Assembly: GCF_000799565.1 (NCBI RefSeq)
Contig: NZ_JUHB01000001.1
Span: 3,909,501-3,973,500, forward strand
Reading direction: 5' to 3'
From: Cellulophaga sp. Hel_I_12
GTDB lineage: Bacteria > Bacteroidota > Bacteroidia > Flavobacteriales > Flavobacteriaceae
DNA: 64,000 bases
The translations under genes were made by a program, and so were the position numbers. Below the pieces are notes generated by a model. It was not told the origin of the DNA. It did not search any database and worked only from the letters and a program-made list of their open reading frames with translations. How positions within the stretch are numbered: position 1 is the first letter of the stretch; each line of letters begins with the position of its first letter. Shown here in pieces: positions 45,098-54,919 of this stretch.

Positions 45098-47238
45098 TCC
45101 TCAATCAAGATGTCTAAAATTTGAATAGCGGCTTCACTAATTTTAGTACCAGGACCAAAAATTGCTACAGCACCAGCGTCAAATAAAAATTGGTAATCTT
45201 GCTTTGGGATAACACCACCTACAATGACCATAATATCTTCTCTGCCGTGTTTTTTTAATTCCTCAATCACTTGTGGCACTAAAGTTTTATGGCCTGCAGC
45301 TAAAGAGGAAACACCTAAAATATGTACATCGTTTTCTACGGCTTGTTTCGCAGCTTCGGAAGGGGTTTGAAAAAGAGGGCCTATATCTACATCAAAGCCT
45401 AAATCGGCATAACTCGTTGCTACAACCTTTGCCCCACGGTCATGCCCATCTTGACCCATTTTTGCAATCATGATGCGGGGTCTTCGGCCATCTTGTTCCG
45501 CAAACGCATCTGCCAATGCTCTTGCTTTTTTAAAGCTTTCGTTATTTTGAATTTCTTTTGAATACACGCCTGTAAATGTTTTTATAACCGCTTTGTGTCG
45601 TTTAAAAGCGACTTCTAAGGCGTCACTTATTTCGCCTAAGGTGGCTCTAACTTTTGCAGCTTCTACTGCTAAAGCTAATAAATTATGTTCAGATTTTTGA
45701 TGATCCGCTACTTTTGCTTTGGCAGCATTGGTTAAGTTTTCAATGGCTTTGTCAACCTCCGCTTTATTTCTTTCTTTTTTTAGCCTTGATAAGCGTTCGA
45801 GTTGCTGACGACGTACTTCTTGATTATCGACCTCTAAAATATGCAAAGGATCTTCTACCGCCAGTTGATGGCTATTAACTCCGATGATCTTATCGCGACC
45901 ACTATCAATCCGTGCTTGTTTTTTAGCAGCTGCTTCTTCAATTCGCATTTTCGGTATTCCTGCTTCAATGGCTTTGGTCATGCCTCCTAATGCTTCCACT
46001 TCTTCTAATAATTCCCAAGCTTTTGCTACGATTTCATGCGTTAAATGCTCTACATAATAGCTACCTGCCCAAGGGTCAACGGTTTTGGTGACTTTGGTTT
46101 CTTCTTGAATAAAAAGCTGGGTATTCCGCGCAATTCTGGCTGAAAAGTCGGTCGGTAATGCTATGGCTTCATCCAAGGCATTGGTATGTAAACTTTGAGT
46201 TCCACCTAAAACGGCTGCCATGGCTTCAATGGTAGTTCTAGCGACGTTATTAAATGGGTCTTGCTCTGTTAAGCTCCAACCACTAGTTTGGCAATGGGTT
46301 CGTAAGGCCAGTGATTTCTCATTTTTAGGATTAAATTGTTTTACCACTTTAGCCCAAAGCATGCGACCGGCTCGTAGTTTCGCAATTTCCATAAAATGAT
46401 TCATTCCAATCCCCCAAAAGAAGGATAGTCGAGGTGCAAAATCATCTATTTTTAGTCCTGCTTTTAGTCCAGTTCTAATGTACTCTAAGCCATCTGCTAA
46501 GGTATAGGCTAACTCAATTTCTGCTGTAGCACCTGCTTCTTGCATGTGGTAGCCAGAAATACTAATACTATTAAATTTCGGCATTTTCTGGCTCGTATAT
46601 TCAAAAATATCAGCAATCATGAGCATCGATGGTGTTGGAGGGTAGATGTAGGTATTCCGCACCATAAATTCTTTCAAGATGTCGTTCTGAATAGTTCCAG
46701 AAAGTTGCTCCAGGCTAACCCCTTGCTCTTGTGCTGCAACAATATAAAATGCCAGTATGGGTAATACGGCACCGTTCATGGTCATAGAAACCGACATTTT
46801 ATCTAAAGGAATACCGTCGAACAAAATTTTCATGTCTTCAACAGAATCAATGGCTACCCCTGCTTTCCCAACATCGCCTACCACACGTTCATGATCGCTA
46901 TCATAGCCCCTGTGGGTTGGTAAATCAAAAGCAACAGACAATCCCTTTTGTCCGCCTTGTAAATTACGACGGTAAAAAGCATTGCTCTCTTCTGCGGTTG
47001 AAAAACCAGCATATTGCCGAATAGTCCATGGTCGTTGTACATACATAGTTGCATAAGGGCCCCGCAAGTAAGGAGGAAAACCAGCTGCAAAATTCAAATG
47101 TTCTAAGCCTTCGATATCCTTTTTTTGATATACCGCTTGGATAGCAATACCTTCAGCAGTTTCAAAAGTACCTTTTGATTCATTTGCTTCTTGAATATCG
47201 GTTGCTAGGGTAATATGTTGAAGTGCTTTTCTATTCAT
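45094..47238 (-). CDS. scpA: Methylmalonyl-CoA mutase, large catalytic subunit
   Basis: 714 residues; adenosylcobalamin-dependent interconversion of succinyl-CoA and (R)-methylmalonyl-CoA. The TIM-barrel part has [31 protein letters not shown] landmarks ([15 protein letters not shown]) and the active-site segments GYDSDHERV and [16 protein letters not shown]. The C-terminal B12 domain has the base-off motif DGHDRGAKV with the cobalt-ligating His, plus GVSSLAAGH and IVVGGVIP. Overlaps the small subunit gene by a few bases (47231-47238). The pair feeds propionate and odd-chain or branched-chain carbon into the TCA cycle. Confidence 0.96.
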   Translation of the reverse strand: MNRKALQHITLATDIQEANESKGTFETAEGIAIQAVYQKKDIEGLEHLNFAAGFPPYLRGPYATMYVQRPWTIRQYAGFSTAEESNAFYRRNLQGGQKGLSVAFDLPTHRGYDSDHERVVGDVGKAGVAIDSVEDMKILFDGIPLDKMSVSMTMNGAVLPILAFYIVAAQEQGVSLEQLSGTIQNDILKEFMVRNTYIYPPTPSMLMIADIFEYTSQKMPKFNSISISGYHMQEAGATAEIELAYTLADGLEYIRTGLKAGLKIDDFAPRLSFFWGIGMNHFMEIAKLRAGRMLWAKVVKQFNPKNEKSLALRTHCQTSGWSLTEQDPFNNVARTTIEAMAAVLGGTQSLHTNALDEAIALPTDFSARIARNTQLFIQEETKVTKTVDPWAGSYYVEHLTHEIVAKAWELLEEVEALGGMTKAIEAGIPKMRIEEAAAKKQARIDSGRDKIIGVNSHQLAVEDPLHILEVDNQEVRRQQLERLSRLKKERNKAEVDKAIENLTNAAKAKVADHQKSEHNLLALAVEAAKVRATLGEISDALEVAFKRHKAVIKTFTGVYSKEIQNNESFKKARALADAFAEQDGRRPRIMIAKMGQDGHDRGAKVVATSYADLGFDVDIGPLFQTPSEAAKQAVENDVHILGVSSLAAGHKTLVPQVIEELKKHGREDIMVIVGGVIPKQDYQFLFDAGAVAIFGPGTKISEAAIQILDILIEE

Positions 47239-48595
47239 CTTCTAATCTTTTTTGCTCTAATTCTTCCGCCAAGCGTCTTTCGATAATAGGTTCGATCACC
47301 GATTTTCTAGGTTTGTTTTTTACAAAAGGGTATATTTCTAATGCTCCTTTCATCGTATCTAGTGTAGATTGGTACTTGTTAGCGCCTACTAAAACCTCTT
47401 GTTTGGTATCAAAAAGTAATTGTTCTTTTTGAGCACTCTCTTTGATTTTTTTCTGGATGGTATTTTCTTTCAACTGCTTTAAAAACCCACCTGCTTTTTC
47501 TATTTCTTTAAAAAGGGTGAGTGATTTTTCCGCCAGTTGCTGTGTTAAGCTTTCAATATAATAGGCACCATCGGCAGGGTTTGTTGTTTTGTCGAAATAA
47601 CTTTCTTCCTTTAAAACGAGTAATTGATTTCTAGCAATTCGTTCTGAAAACTCATTAGTTTTGTGGTAAATAGCATCGTAAGGCATGTTGCAAATGGCAT
47701 CTGCGCCACCTAAAATGGCCGCCATACTTTCAGTAGTGGTACGCAACATATTTCCGTTGTAATCGTAAAGCGTTTTATTTCTCCTTGTGGGTACGGCTAT
47801 AATTTTACAGCTTGTAGGTATACCATAGGCTAAGGCTAAACTTTTCCATAACAGGCGTAAGGCTCTAATTTTAGCAATTTCAAAAAAGTAATTGGTGCCG
47901 ACCGCAATTTTAAACGTGATACTTACTGCTGATCCTTGTGCTTCCGGAATGAGGTTTAAATATTCGTTTACATGTGCCAGTGCATAGCCCAGTTGTTGGG
48001 TAAAATTTGCACCTGCATTTTGATAGCTGGTGGTATCTATGATCAGGTTTTTGTAGTGGGGCACGGCTGCTAAAAATAGTTCCGTATCTTTTTCGAGGCT
48101 ATCATACCAATTTCCTGTTTTACAGAGGTGGTATATGATATCTGTTTTAAAATATAAACCAGTGTTATTTTTATGTTCAAAGGACTTAAAATTCGCATGG
48201 TATTCAGGAGATAAAAATTGAATATCGAAATAAACCACGGTGGAGCTTAATGGTATATTTTTTAAGAGTATTTGAATATCGATATCACTTGTGGGAATCG
48301 TAAAAATTAGGCTTTCTGCTCCTTTTTCTAAAGCTCTTAAGGCTTTTTTATTGGCTATTTCCGGATTACCGGCATAAATAGCTTCGGTAATTTTCCAGGT
48401 AGCTATAGGCTTAGGAATGGTATTTTCTGTTTCGATATCTTCAGAGTGGTAAAAGGGTTTTACCTTTATGCCTTCCAAAGATTCCCAAACCAAAGATTTG
48501 TTATAATCTTCTCCTTTTAATTCGAACTGAATTTTTTGTTTCCATTGTTTTTCAGAAACTGGAGTAAAATCATTAAAAAGTGCATTAGTCTTCAT
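47231..48595 (-). CDS. mutA: Methylmalonyl-CoA mutase, small subunit
   Basis: 454 residues from ATG 48595 (a TTG three codons earlier is less likely). It shares the barrel domain with the large subunit (for example [23 protein letters not shown] and [32 protein letters not shown] landmarks) but lacks any DxHxxG cobalamin motif, so it is the structural, non-catalytic subunit. It overlaps both neighbours by about 10 bases, giving tight coupling with the DivIC-like gene and the large subunit. Confidence 0.92.
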   Translation of the reverse strand: MKTNALFNDFTPVSEKQWKQKIQFELKGEDYNKSLVWESLEGIKVKPFYHSEDIETENTIPKPIATWKITEAIYAGNPEIANKKALRALEKGAESLIFTIPTSDIDIQILLKNIPLSSTVVYFDIQFLSPEYHANFKSFEHKNNTGLYFKTDIIYHLCKTGNWYDSLEKDTELFLAAVPHYKNLIIDTTSYQNAGANFTQQLGYALAHVNEYLNLIPEAQGSAVSITFKIAVGTNYFFEIAKIRALRLLWKSLALAYGIPTSCKIIAVPTRRNKTLYDYNGNMLRTTTESMAAILGGADAICNMPYDAIYHKTNEFSERIARNQLLVLKEESYFDKTTNPADGAYYIESLTQQLAEKSLTLFKEIEKAGGFLKQLKENTIQKKIKESAQKEQLLFDTKQEVLVGANKYQSTLDTMKGALEIYPFVKNKPRKSVIEPIIERRLAEELEQKRLEDE

Positions 48596-48920
48596 TCTGT
48601 TCAACTTTTAGACTATCTTGATATTCAATTAAATATATTTCTTCGTTCTTTCTCTTTAGATAGTACTGTTCTCTTGCGAATTTTTCTAGTTCTTCTCTAT
48701 TCGATAATTTATCGATGATAATTTTGTCTTTTGCAATCTCATCTTTTAAATACACCTTAGTTTTTTCTAGCTTCTTAATTTCTTTTTTTAGTTCCCAATG
48801 AATTAAGAAAGAATTGGTATCAAAAAAAACCATCCAAAACACAAAAACAGAAAGCACCAATACATAGGTATTGGAGGCTATTTTAAACCATTTTTTATTT
48901 TTTAATTCCTTAAAATTCAT
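48585..48920 (-). CDS. Septum-formation-initiator protein (DivIC/FtsB-like)
   Basis: 111 residues with a short cytosolic start, one membrane helix (YVLVLSVFVFWMVFF, ~19-33), then a coiled coil (LKKEIKKLEKTKVYLKDEI) and the conserved NREELEKFAREQYYLKRKNEEIYLIEY segment. This is the DivIC/FtsB fold, part of the divisome with FtsL and FtsQ. It precedes the mutase genes and overlaps the small subunit by 11 bases; that gene order is usual in Flavobacteriaceae. Confidence 0.9.
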   Translation of the reverse strand: MNFKELKNKKWFKIASNTYVLVLSVFVFWMVFFDTNSFLIHWELKKEIKKLEKTKVYLKDEIAKDKIIIDKLSNREELEKFAREQYYLKRKNEEIYLIEYQDSLKVEQNED

Positions 48921-48958
48921 TTTTTTACTTAAAAATAGTTTAGAAGTTAGGTCTAAAA

Positions 48959-49567
48959 TTACACTAATTTTTCGTTTATAATACTCTTTACAATTTCAAC
49001 GGCAACCGTATTGTACTTGTTATTAGGAATGATAATATCAGCGTATTCTTTAGAAGGCTCAATGAACTCTACATGCATAGGTTTAATTACGGTTTGGTAT
49101 TTGGTAATTGTTTCGTCTAGGTCCCAACCACGTTCATTAATGTCGCGCTTTAAGCGACGAATTAAACGTTCATCTGAATCGGCATGCACAAATATTTTAA
49201 TATCGAACATTTTGCGAATTTCAGGATTGGTCAAAATCAAAATGCCCTCGACGATCATTACTTTTCTTGGATGTGTTGGTATGGTTTCGTCAGTTCGGTT
49301 ACATTCTAAAAACGAATACACGGGTTGATTGATAGAGTTACCGGCTTTCAGTTCTTTTAAATGTTTTGTTAATAAATCAAAATCTATAGAATTTGGATGA
49401 TCAAAATTTGTTTTTCTTCGCTCTTGTAAGGTTAAATGCGAAAGATCATTGTAATAGGCGTCTTGCGAAATAACCCCAACTTCACCAATGGGAAGTTCAT
49501 TGATAATTTGATTGACTACGGTAGTTTTTCCACAGCCTGTGCCTCCAGCAATTCCGATAATAAGCAT
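48959..49567 (-). CDS. udk: Uridine kinase
   Basis: 202 residues from ATG 49567; the frame extends 34 codons upstream but begins with hydrophobic, unconserved sequence, so I start at MLIIGIAGGTGCGKTT, the P-loop. Further motifs: SQDAYYNDLSHLT, NFDHPNSIDFDLL, VYSFLECNRT, VMIVEGILILTNPEIR, and RLIRRLKRDINERG (lid). Phosphorylates uridine and cytidine in the pyrimidine salvage pathway. Confidence 0.95.
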   Translation of the reverse strand: MLIIGIAGGTGCGKTTVVNQIINELPIGEVGVISQDAYYNDLSHLTLQERRKTNFDHPNSIDFDLLTKHLKELKAGNSINQPVYSFLECNRTDETIPTHPRKVMIVEGILILTNPEIRKMFDIKIFVHADSDERLIRRLKRDINERGWDLDETITKYQTVIKPMHVEFIEPSKEYADIIIPNNKYNTVAVEIVKSIINEKLV

Positions 49568-49767
49568 TTGTAAAATAGTTTGGCGCAAAAATAGGGATTT
49601 GAAGATGAAGTTAAATAACGAAAAAGAAAAAAGAATAGAGAGAAAATAGGAGGTATGAAAAATAGACAAATTGCCGGCGGCTTTTGGGTAGTTATTTTTG
49701 GTTTGAATTGTAGAATTCTTGACGAGTACAAGATTGTTCTTTTTAAAGCGTATTAAAACTAGCAGCT

Positions 49768-49812
49768 AAGTACAAGTACAAGTTTAAGTTCAAGTTCAAA
49801 TCCAAGATCAAG
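49768..49812. repeat. Imperfect AAGTNC hexamer array
   Basis: Seven or so tandem six-base units of the form AAGTAC, AAGTTT, AAGTTC, AAATCC, AAGATC between udk and the MFS gene. A related array on the opposite strand is at 33553-33577. Looks like a dispersed intergenic simple-repeat family. Confidence 0.65.
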
Positions 49813-49885
49813 TTTAGGATTATAATTTTCAAATATTTATAGGAATACAGTGTTGTATTAATTCAATATTACATGATCAAATACT

Positions 49886-49893
49886 TACTTTTG
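49886..49893 (+). promoter_or_regulatory. Putative -7 element of the MFS gene
   Basis: TACTTTTG, identical to the ndk -7 box, located just 4 bases before the ATG at 49898, so the transcript would be nearly leaderless or the true start is slightly downstream. No TTG at the ideal -33 distance. Confidence 0.4.
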
Positions 49894-49897
49894 CACG

Positions 49898-51109
49898 ATG
49901 CAAAAAGAAAGGACAAAACCTAATTTTGAATTTATTGCGTTAATGGCATCTTTAATGTCGATTGTAGCCTTGTCTATTGATGCCTTACTGCCTGCCTTAT
50001 CTAATATTGGAGTTGCAATTCAGAGTTCGTCTACTACAGACCATCAATTATTAATTACCATGATATTTTTAGGCTTGGGTGTGGGACAATTATTTTTTGG
50101 TCCTTTATCGGATAGCTTTGGACGCAAACCTATTATTTATATTGGTTTTTTTGTGTTTGCTATTGCGAGTTTTATATGTGTTTTTGCGACTTCACTTGAA
50201 GTCATGGTCATAGGAAGAATACTTCAAGGTATTGGTTTATCTGCTGCCCGAACTATTTCTATCGCTATTATCAGAGATACCTATGAAGGGAATTATATGG
50301 CGAAAATAATGTCATTTGTAACCGCTTTTTTTATTTTAATCCCTGTTGTAGCTCCTGCTTTTGGCAAAATCATTTTAGATCAATTAGGATGGAAGGCAAT
50401 TTTTTACATGCAAATAATTTTTGCCATCGCTATCGGTATTTGGTTCTGGAAAAGGCAACCAGAAACCCTGCACCCAGAGTATAAGGTAAAGTTTTCTCGT
50501 CATGTTTTTATGAAAGGCTTTCGGGAATTAATTAAATATAAAGAAACCATGGCCTGTACGATGATATCAGGCTTAATAACCGGTGGTTTTTTAGTCTATT
50601 TAAGTTCTGCACAACATGTATTTGAAGACCAGTATCAATTAAAAGAAACCTTTCCTTATTTATTTGCAGCCTTAGCGATTTCTATAGGCTTATCAACGTT
50701 TTTAAACGGTACCTTAGTTTTGCGTTTTGGAATGCGAAAATTAGCTTTTCTAGCACTCCTTTCTTTTACATCGCTTTCTTTAGGGTATGTACTATTATTC
50801 TGGAACAGCGCCAACCCTCCCGTGGTTGTTTTAATGTTGTTTTTATCACTTACTTTTTTCTCCTTAGGCTTTATTTGGGGGAATATGCGTTCTATTGCTA
50901 TGGAACCGATTGGGCATATTGCTGGTATAGGCGCTGCTATAACGGGCTTTATATCGACAGTAATTTCTATTCCTATTGCAACCTATATCGGTAGTTTTGT
51001 GACCACCACGGTTTGGCCTTTGTTTGTTGGTCTTAGTATCTGCGGATTATTGGCACTCTTACTTTTTGTTCGGTTTAGACAGCCTGCCTCTGAAGTAGTT
51101 TTAAACTAA
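49898..51109 (+). CDS. Bcr/CflA-type multidrug efflux MFS transporter
   Basis: 403 residues, 12 predicted membrane helices. Major-facilitator motif A is GPLSDSFGRKPIIYIG (~68-83) and the acidic/Arg motif of helix 4 is GRILQGIGLSAARTISIAIIRD; helix 5 has the drug/H+ antiporter motif-like PVVAPAFGKIILDQLGW. The DHA1 Bcr/CflA group exports bicyclomycin, chloramphenicol-like or sulfonamide drugs; the natural substrate here is not known. Monocistronic. Confidence 0.92.
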   Translation: MQKERTKPNFEFIALMASLMSIVALSIDALLPALSNIGVAIQSSSTTDHQLLITMIFLGLGVGQLFFGPLSDSFGRKPIIYIGFFVFAIASFICVFATSLEVMVIGRILQGIGLSAARTISIAIIRDTYEGNYMAKIMSFVTAFFILIPVVAPAFGKIILDQLGWKAIFYMQIIFAIAIGIWFWKRQPETLHPEYKVKFSRHVFMKGFRELIKYKETMACTMISGLITGGFLVYLSSAQHVFEDQYQLKETFPYLFAALAISIGLSTFLNGTLVLRFGMRKLAFLALLSFTSLSLGYVLLFWNSANPPVVVLMLFLSLTFFSLGFIWGNMRSIAMEPIGHIAGIGAAITGFISTVISIPIATYIGSFVTTTVWPLFVGLSICGLLALLLFVRFRQPASEVVLN

Positions 51110-51126
51110 ATGATTGGTAAGCGGCA

Positions 51127-51543
51127 TTAATAAAAACTAAAATGCACCAAAGAAATCACAAAGAGTAAGGTCCATAGTACGGTCCGCATCCAGTTTTTTT
51201 GGACCAGTTTATGGCATACCTTATCCACTGGAGTATGGTTATCAATACTTTGATGTAGGGGAACAAAAATTAAAAAAGTAAGTAGCCAAAGAACAACAAT
51301 CAAGAGCATGCTCAAAATACTATACCAATTCTGAAATTGCCATAGTTGCACGCTTGCTAATATGAATTGAAGCGTTATTAAGGGCAAAACAATAAACGTT
51401 ACTCTAATCGTGTATTTTTGATGCCAAATGAGAAGGTTTTCTTTGGAATAGTACTGAAAACAAGGGTATATCACCAATTGTACAGCCCAAATTAAAATTA
51501 AAAAACCAAAATCGATCAGTAAACGTGCTAGTGCTAAAGTCAT
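51127..51543 (-). CDS. Four-helix membrane protein of unknown function
   Basis: 138 residues with four membrane helices (~10-27, ~47-66, ~74-95, ~118-136). IYPCFQYYSKENLLIWHQKYTIRVTFIVLPL places His between helices 1 and 2, and VPLHQSIDNH lies before helix 4. It resembles small DUF1772-type membrane proteins but I cannot assign it firmly. It ends a three-gene cluster of small membrane proteins, one base from the DoxX-like gene. Confidence 0.75.
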   Translation of the reverse strand: MTLALARLLIDFGFLILIWAVQLVIYPCFQYYSKENLLIWHQKYTIRVTFIVLPLITLQFILASVQLWQFQNWYSILSMLLIVVLWLLTFLIFVPLHQSIDNHTPVDKVCHKLVQKNWMRTVLWTLLFVISLVHFSFY

Positions 51544-51544
51544 A

Positions 51545-51928
51545 TTAAATTGTTTTTCTTACGGACCAAGCCCAAAAGATGAATAAAGGATGAATGGCTA
51601 GTAAACGTACCCAAGCAATCCATGGTGACACACAAAAAGCGGTTTCAACACAAGAGCCTATTTGAATAAAATAAACGTGCGAAGGGATGAATAGGACTAA
51701 TAAAACAATGATTCCTTTTACGGCCACTACTCTTGTTTTTGGCAAAGCTACGCCAATAGCCAACACTAGTTCTAAAAATCCACTTATATAATTTACACTT
51801 TCTGGATAGGGTACATAAGCAGGTATTAATCCGTAATAAAAATCAGGATGTATAAAATGATAACTTCCCGCAAAGGCATAAAATGCAACGAGTACATATC
51901 GCAACAATTTTATCAGCTTAGTTTCCAT
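51545..51928 (-). CDS. DoxX-like membrane protein
   Basis: 127 residues from METKLIKLLRYVLVAFYAFAG; the longer frame from 51979 overlaps the upstream gene by 67 bases and is less likely. Four helices with HFIHPDFYYGLIPAYVPYP and FLELVLAIGVALPKT, the same pattern as the protein at 15800-16162, so paralogues. Middle gene of the cluster 51127-52296. Confidence 0.82.
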   Translation of the reverse strand: METKLIKLLRYVLVAFYAFAGSYHFIHPDFYYGLIPAYVPYPESVNYISGFLELVLAIGVALPKTRVVAVKGIIVLLVLFIPSHVYFIQIGSCVETAFCVSPWIAWVRLLAIHPLFIFWAWSVRKTI

Positions 51929-52296
51929 TGATACTCCGTATGAACTTTCTTTAAAATTAAAAAGAAGGGAATCCACCATATAAAATCGTTGGTCACTAAG
52001 GTGTATATAAATTCAAATGGAACATCGCCTTTTAAGTAATTAAAGATAAAGCCTAATGGACCAAATATCTTCCCTAAAAATCCTACGGCTACAATAGGCC
52101 AATGTTTCATTGGGTTGTAGGACGCCCACCAATAGCCCAAACCATATACACCAATGACCATGCCCATACCTTGCCATACCATAGGGTGATTTAAGGGCTC
52201 CATGCCCACCAAATTAAAAAAATGATTTGGAAATAGTACTACCCAAGCACCCCAAAGTAGGTTATAAATAGCGGCTAAACGTAGGGTTAATTTCAT
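51913..52296 (-). CDS. Small membrane protein heading the DoxX-like cluster
   Basis: 127 residues with about four helices: ~8-25, ~42-60, ~66-88 and ~100-118. NLLWGAWVVLFPNHFFNLVGM and GMGMVIGVYGLGYWWASYNPMKHWP are its landmarks. Homologues are sometimes named alkyl hydroperoxide reductase, but no redox Cys pair or AhpC fold is present, so I do not accept that name. It overlaps the DoxX-like gene by 16 bases. Confidence 0.78.
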   Translation of the reverse strand: MKLTLRLAAIYNLLWGAWVVLFPNHFFNLVGMEPLNHPMVWQGMGMVIGVYGLGYWWASYNPMKHWPIVAVGFLGKIFGPLGFIFNYLKGDVPFEFIYTLVTNDFIWWIPFFLILKKVHTEYQWKLS

Positions 52297-52857
52297 AGTT
52301 TTCTTTTTACCACAAAAATAAGGTATACAGGCTTTTATATTTATAAAAAACCTTATTTATTGCCTAAAATTTAAAGCGTCTTTTTAGGTCGTTAAAAAAA
52401 ATTACGCTCTTCTACAAAGTCTTTTTAGGATATAATAAGCTATGAGTTTCTTTTATAATTGGAATTTTTATAGCGAACTATTGAGAGATAATTTTTTGGT
52501 CAAATCTAGTCGGGGATAATCCTCATGGGCTGTAAAAGTTCAGAGATTATTTTTTACGTTAACAATTACAACCAAATTCCTTGAATTTATGGGTACTTTT
52601 TTAGACCTTGACTGTATGATTTAAGTCTAGGTCTTGAATATTAGATTTTTTTTAAGGCTAACTTTTTAGGTTTTACTTTACTAAAAATTTAAGCTTTTAC
52701 TGTTTAATATGTTGCTGTCTTGGCACGTCTGTGACCTATAGCTTATGGGATAGTTGGGTATATTGGAGCAGCCTGATGCTAGTGTACATAATAATTTGTT
52801 TATTTTTTTGTGCTTTTTTAAATCTATTGAGTACTTATACAATGTAATTACCTAAGA
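52297..52857. other. Intergenic region before the second ECF sigma gene
   Basis: 561 AT-rich bases between divergent genes. An exact 11-base direct repeat GTCTTTTTAGG occurs at 52378-52388 and 52419-52429, 41 bases apart. No coding frame or terminator recognised. Confidence 0.5.
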
Positions 52858-53340
52858 ATGCAGGATAAAGAACAATTTGAAGCACTTATTTTAAAACATC
52901 AAGGACTCGTGTATAAGGTAGCACGCTTGTATGTAGATACACCAGAAGATCAGAGCGATTTGTACCAAGAAATTGTATATCAGCTTTGGAAATCAATTTC
53001 ACAGTTTAAAGGAGATGCGAAAATAAGTACATGGATGTATCGGGTGGCATTGAATACCGCAATTGCTTTTTTACATCAAAAAAAGAAACGACAGCATACC
53101 ACTAGCAGCTTCGAATTGCCTGAGATTATCGATGATTCTTCTTTGGAAAAAGAGGAACAAAGCAAATACTTGTATAAGGCTATTAAGCAACTTTCGGTTG
53201 TAGAAAGGGGAATTGTATTTCTATTTCTAGAAGGGAAAAGTTACCGAGAAATTGCAACTATAACAGGTTTTTCAGAAAGTAATGTAGGCACTAGAATGTT
53301 ACGAATCAAAAAGAAATTAAAAGAATTAATACCACAATAG
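52858..53340 (+). CDS. ECF RNA polymerase sigma factor
   Basis: 160 residues. Region 2: LVYKVARLYVDTPEDQSDLYQEIVYQLWKSISQFKGDAKISTWMYRVALNTAI in landmarks (DLYQEIVYQLW, STWMYRVALNTA). Region 4: LSVVERGIVFLFLEGKSYREIATITGFSESNVGTRMLRIKKKL (HTH in the second half). The next gene, 3 bases downstream, encodes a membrane protein that is the probable partner. Similar module to 14814-15798. Confidence 0.94.
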   Translation: MQDKEQFEALILKHQGLVYKVARLYVDTPEDQSDLYQEIVYQLWKSISQFKGDAKISTWMYRVALNTAIAFLHQKKKRQHTTSSFELPEIIDDSSLEKEEQSKYLYKAIKQLSVVERGIVFLFLEGKSYREIATITGFSESNVGTRMLRIKKKLKELIPQ

Positions 53341-53343
53341 GCT

Positions 53344-53943
53344 ATGGAATTACAAGATATTCAAACACAATGGAAGGCAATGAACGCACGCCTTGAAACA
53401 ATAGAAATTATACAAAAAAATCAAATTATGGAAATGACGCAAAAAAAGTATAAAAGTAAATTTACAAAACTTTGGAATATTGAATTCTTTGGCGCTATCA
53501 TCTGTTATGCCATGGCAGCATGGATTGTCATTGATTTTCAAAAATTTGATACTCCTTTTTATATGGCATGCGCAATTATTACACTTTTGTTTTTAGCTAT
53601 TTTACCCATTTTTGTTTTAGGGTATATCTCAACTATTAAGAACATTTCATTAAGTGAAACAAGCTATAAAGAAACTATTGCAAAGTTTCAAAAAAATAAA
53701 AATAGGCTATTGGCAACCCAACAATTTTCTGGTGTTGCAGGTATATTCATCTTTTTTTTAAGTATGCCGGTTTTTTCAAAGCTATTTGGTAATGACCAAT
53801 CCTTTGAGAGCCTAAAATTATCTCAATATATTTTTATTGCACTGACTTTTATTGCTGTTCTTTTATTTATACTGTGGAGTGTTAAAAAGTATAAAAACCT
53901 TATGAGGCATGCAGAAAAGATGCTGCAGGAACTAGAGGAGTGA
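53344..53943 (+). CDS. Four-helix membrane protein, probable partner of the ECF factor
   Basis: 199 residues. A ~45-residue cytosolic helix (LQDIQTQWKAMNARLETIEII) precedes two membrane helices (~52-72, ~77-98); a charged loop with a coiled-coil tendency follows, then two more helices (~127-145, ~160-182) and a short basic/acidic tail. Immediate downstream position suggests it controls the sigma factor, but no anti-sigma zinc motif is present. Confidence 0.72.
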   Translation: MELQDIQTQWKAMNARLETIEIIQKNQIMEMTQKKYKSKFTKLWNIEFFGAIICYAMAAWIVIDFQKFDTPFYMACAIITLLFLAILPIFVLGYISTIKNISLSETSYKETIAKFQKNKNRLLATQQFSGVAGIFIFFLSMPVFSKLFGNDQSFESLKLSQYIFIALTFIAVLLFILWSVKKYKNLMRHAEKMLQELEE

Positions 53944-54087
53944 ACTACATAAAAACCTGCAAGAGTTGGCTTGAAAGAATTTATTATTGAATTCTTTACG
54001 TTGTTACTTGTAGCAGATAGCAATTAATTCATTTGTTTAAAACTAGAAGAGCTTTGATAAAGTTTAATTTTCTTAAGAAAATTTTTT

Positions 54088-54654
54088 TTACTCTTCCCAG
54101 CCCCAAGGTGCGGAAGGTGTTTCAACTGCTTTGGTGGTGTCAAAAGTTACCGTAAAGACTCTTTCGCTGCCAATTCGTTTTAAATTATAGCTAAATGAAT
54201 TTTTATCAACGGTAATCCACCAAACATTGGTGGATGCATAGCCAATTAAATCGCTTGTTTCTTGATCCGCCGGAAAGAACTGAATGTTGGCTAATCCTGA
54301 ATTTGTTGAGGTACCTCCGTATTGGGTTATTTTATCAGGACTACCATCTTCATGTCGGTGATCATGTTTTAGTGTGATTACCTCATCATTTTTAGTTAAA
54401 ACCCAAGTTCTTGACTTATCATCGCCAACAAAAAAAGGAATCCGAATGCGGTTATCTTCACAGCTTTTAACATGCATCACTAATTTTTTGCCGGTAAAAG
54501 AATCGTCAGCTGAAGCCCCAGCCGTTATTTCGCCTTCGAAAGATTGCCCACAAAAGGTTTTTAATTGCTCCCAAAATTGTTCCGATCCAGTTGGGGATTG
54601 TGCAAAACTGAATTGAAATGTTAGTATAAGTAGTAAGAAGAAGGTGTTTTTCAT
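54088..54654 (-). CDS. Secreted protein of unknown function
   Basis: 188 residues with a signal peptide (MKNTFFLLLILTFQFSFAQ) and then a single, beta-rich, Trp-containing domain: EQFWEQLKTFCGQSFEGEI, LVMHVKSCEDNRIRIPFFVGDDKSRTW, LKHDHRHEDGSPDKITQYGG and a C-terminal SAPWGWEE. Two Cys (FCGQ and KSCE) could form a disulfide. A DHRHEDG segment might bind metal. I do not recognise a characterised family. Monocistronic. Confidence 0.78.
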   Translation of the reverse strand: MKNTFFLLLILTFQFSFAQSPTGSEQFWEQLKTFCGQSFEGEITAGASADDSFTGKKLVMHVKSCEDNRIRIPFFVGDDKSRTWVLTKNDEVITLKHDHRHEDGSPDKITQYGGTSTNSGLANIQFFPADQETSDLIGYASTNVWWITVDKNSFSYNLKRIGSERVFTVTFDTTKAVETPSAPWGWEE

Positions 54655-54919
54655 GGTTTTTAAAGTGTAAGAAACAGTTTTGTTATTCTATTATTCTTTT
54701 TTAAATGATTTTTGTAGTTCAATTTAATCGTCATTCAAAGATATATCCCATTTAGCACTACTGGATACGGTTTTGATTTAGTTTAATACAAATTTCACAA
54801 TTCAATTTTTTCTTTTTCAAATTAAGACCAACATGAGGTGTCCTAATTAATTACAAACAACTACAATTATTTTTAAATATCGTTAATTTATCTGAGAATT
54901 CATTTCTTAAACCACATGT
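54655..54919. other. Intergenic region upstream of secreted-protein gene
   Basis: AT-rich start region of the gene at 54088-54654. No motif or ORF recognised. Confidence 0.45.

Noticed and set aside
49568..49669. N-terminal extension of udk
   Set aside because: Hydrophobic, unconserved-looking sequence before the P-loop; the ATG at 49567 gives the normal uridine kinase start.
51913..52296. Alkyl hydroperoxide reductase
   Set aside because: No AhpC/AhpF-type Cys motif; it is a small multi-helix membrane protein.
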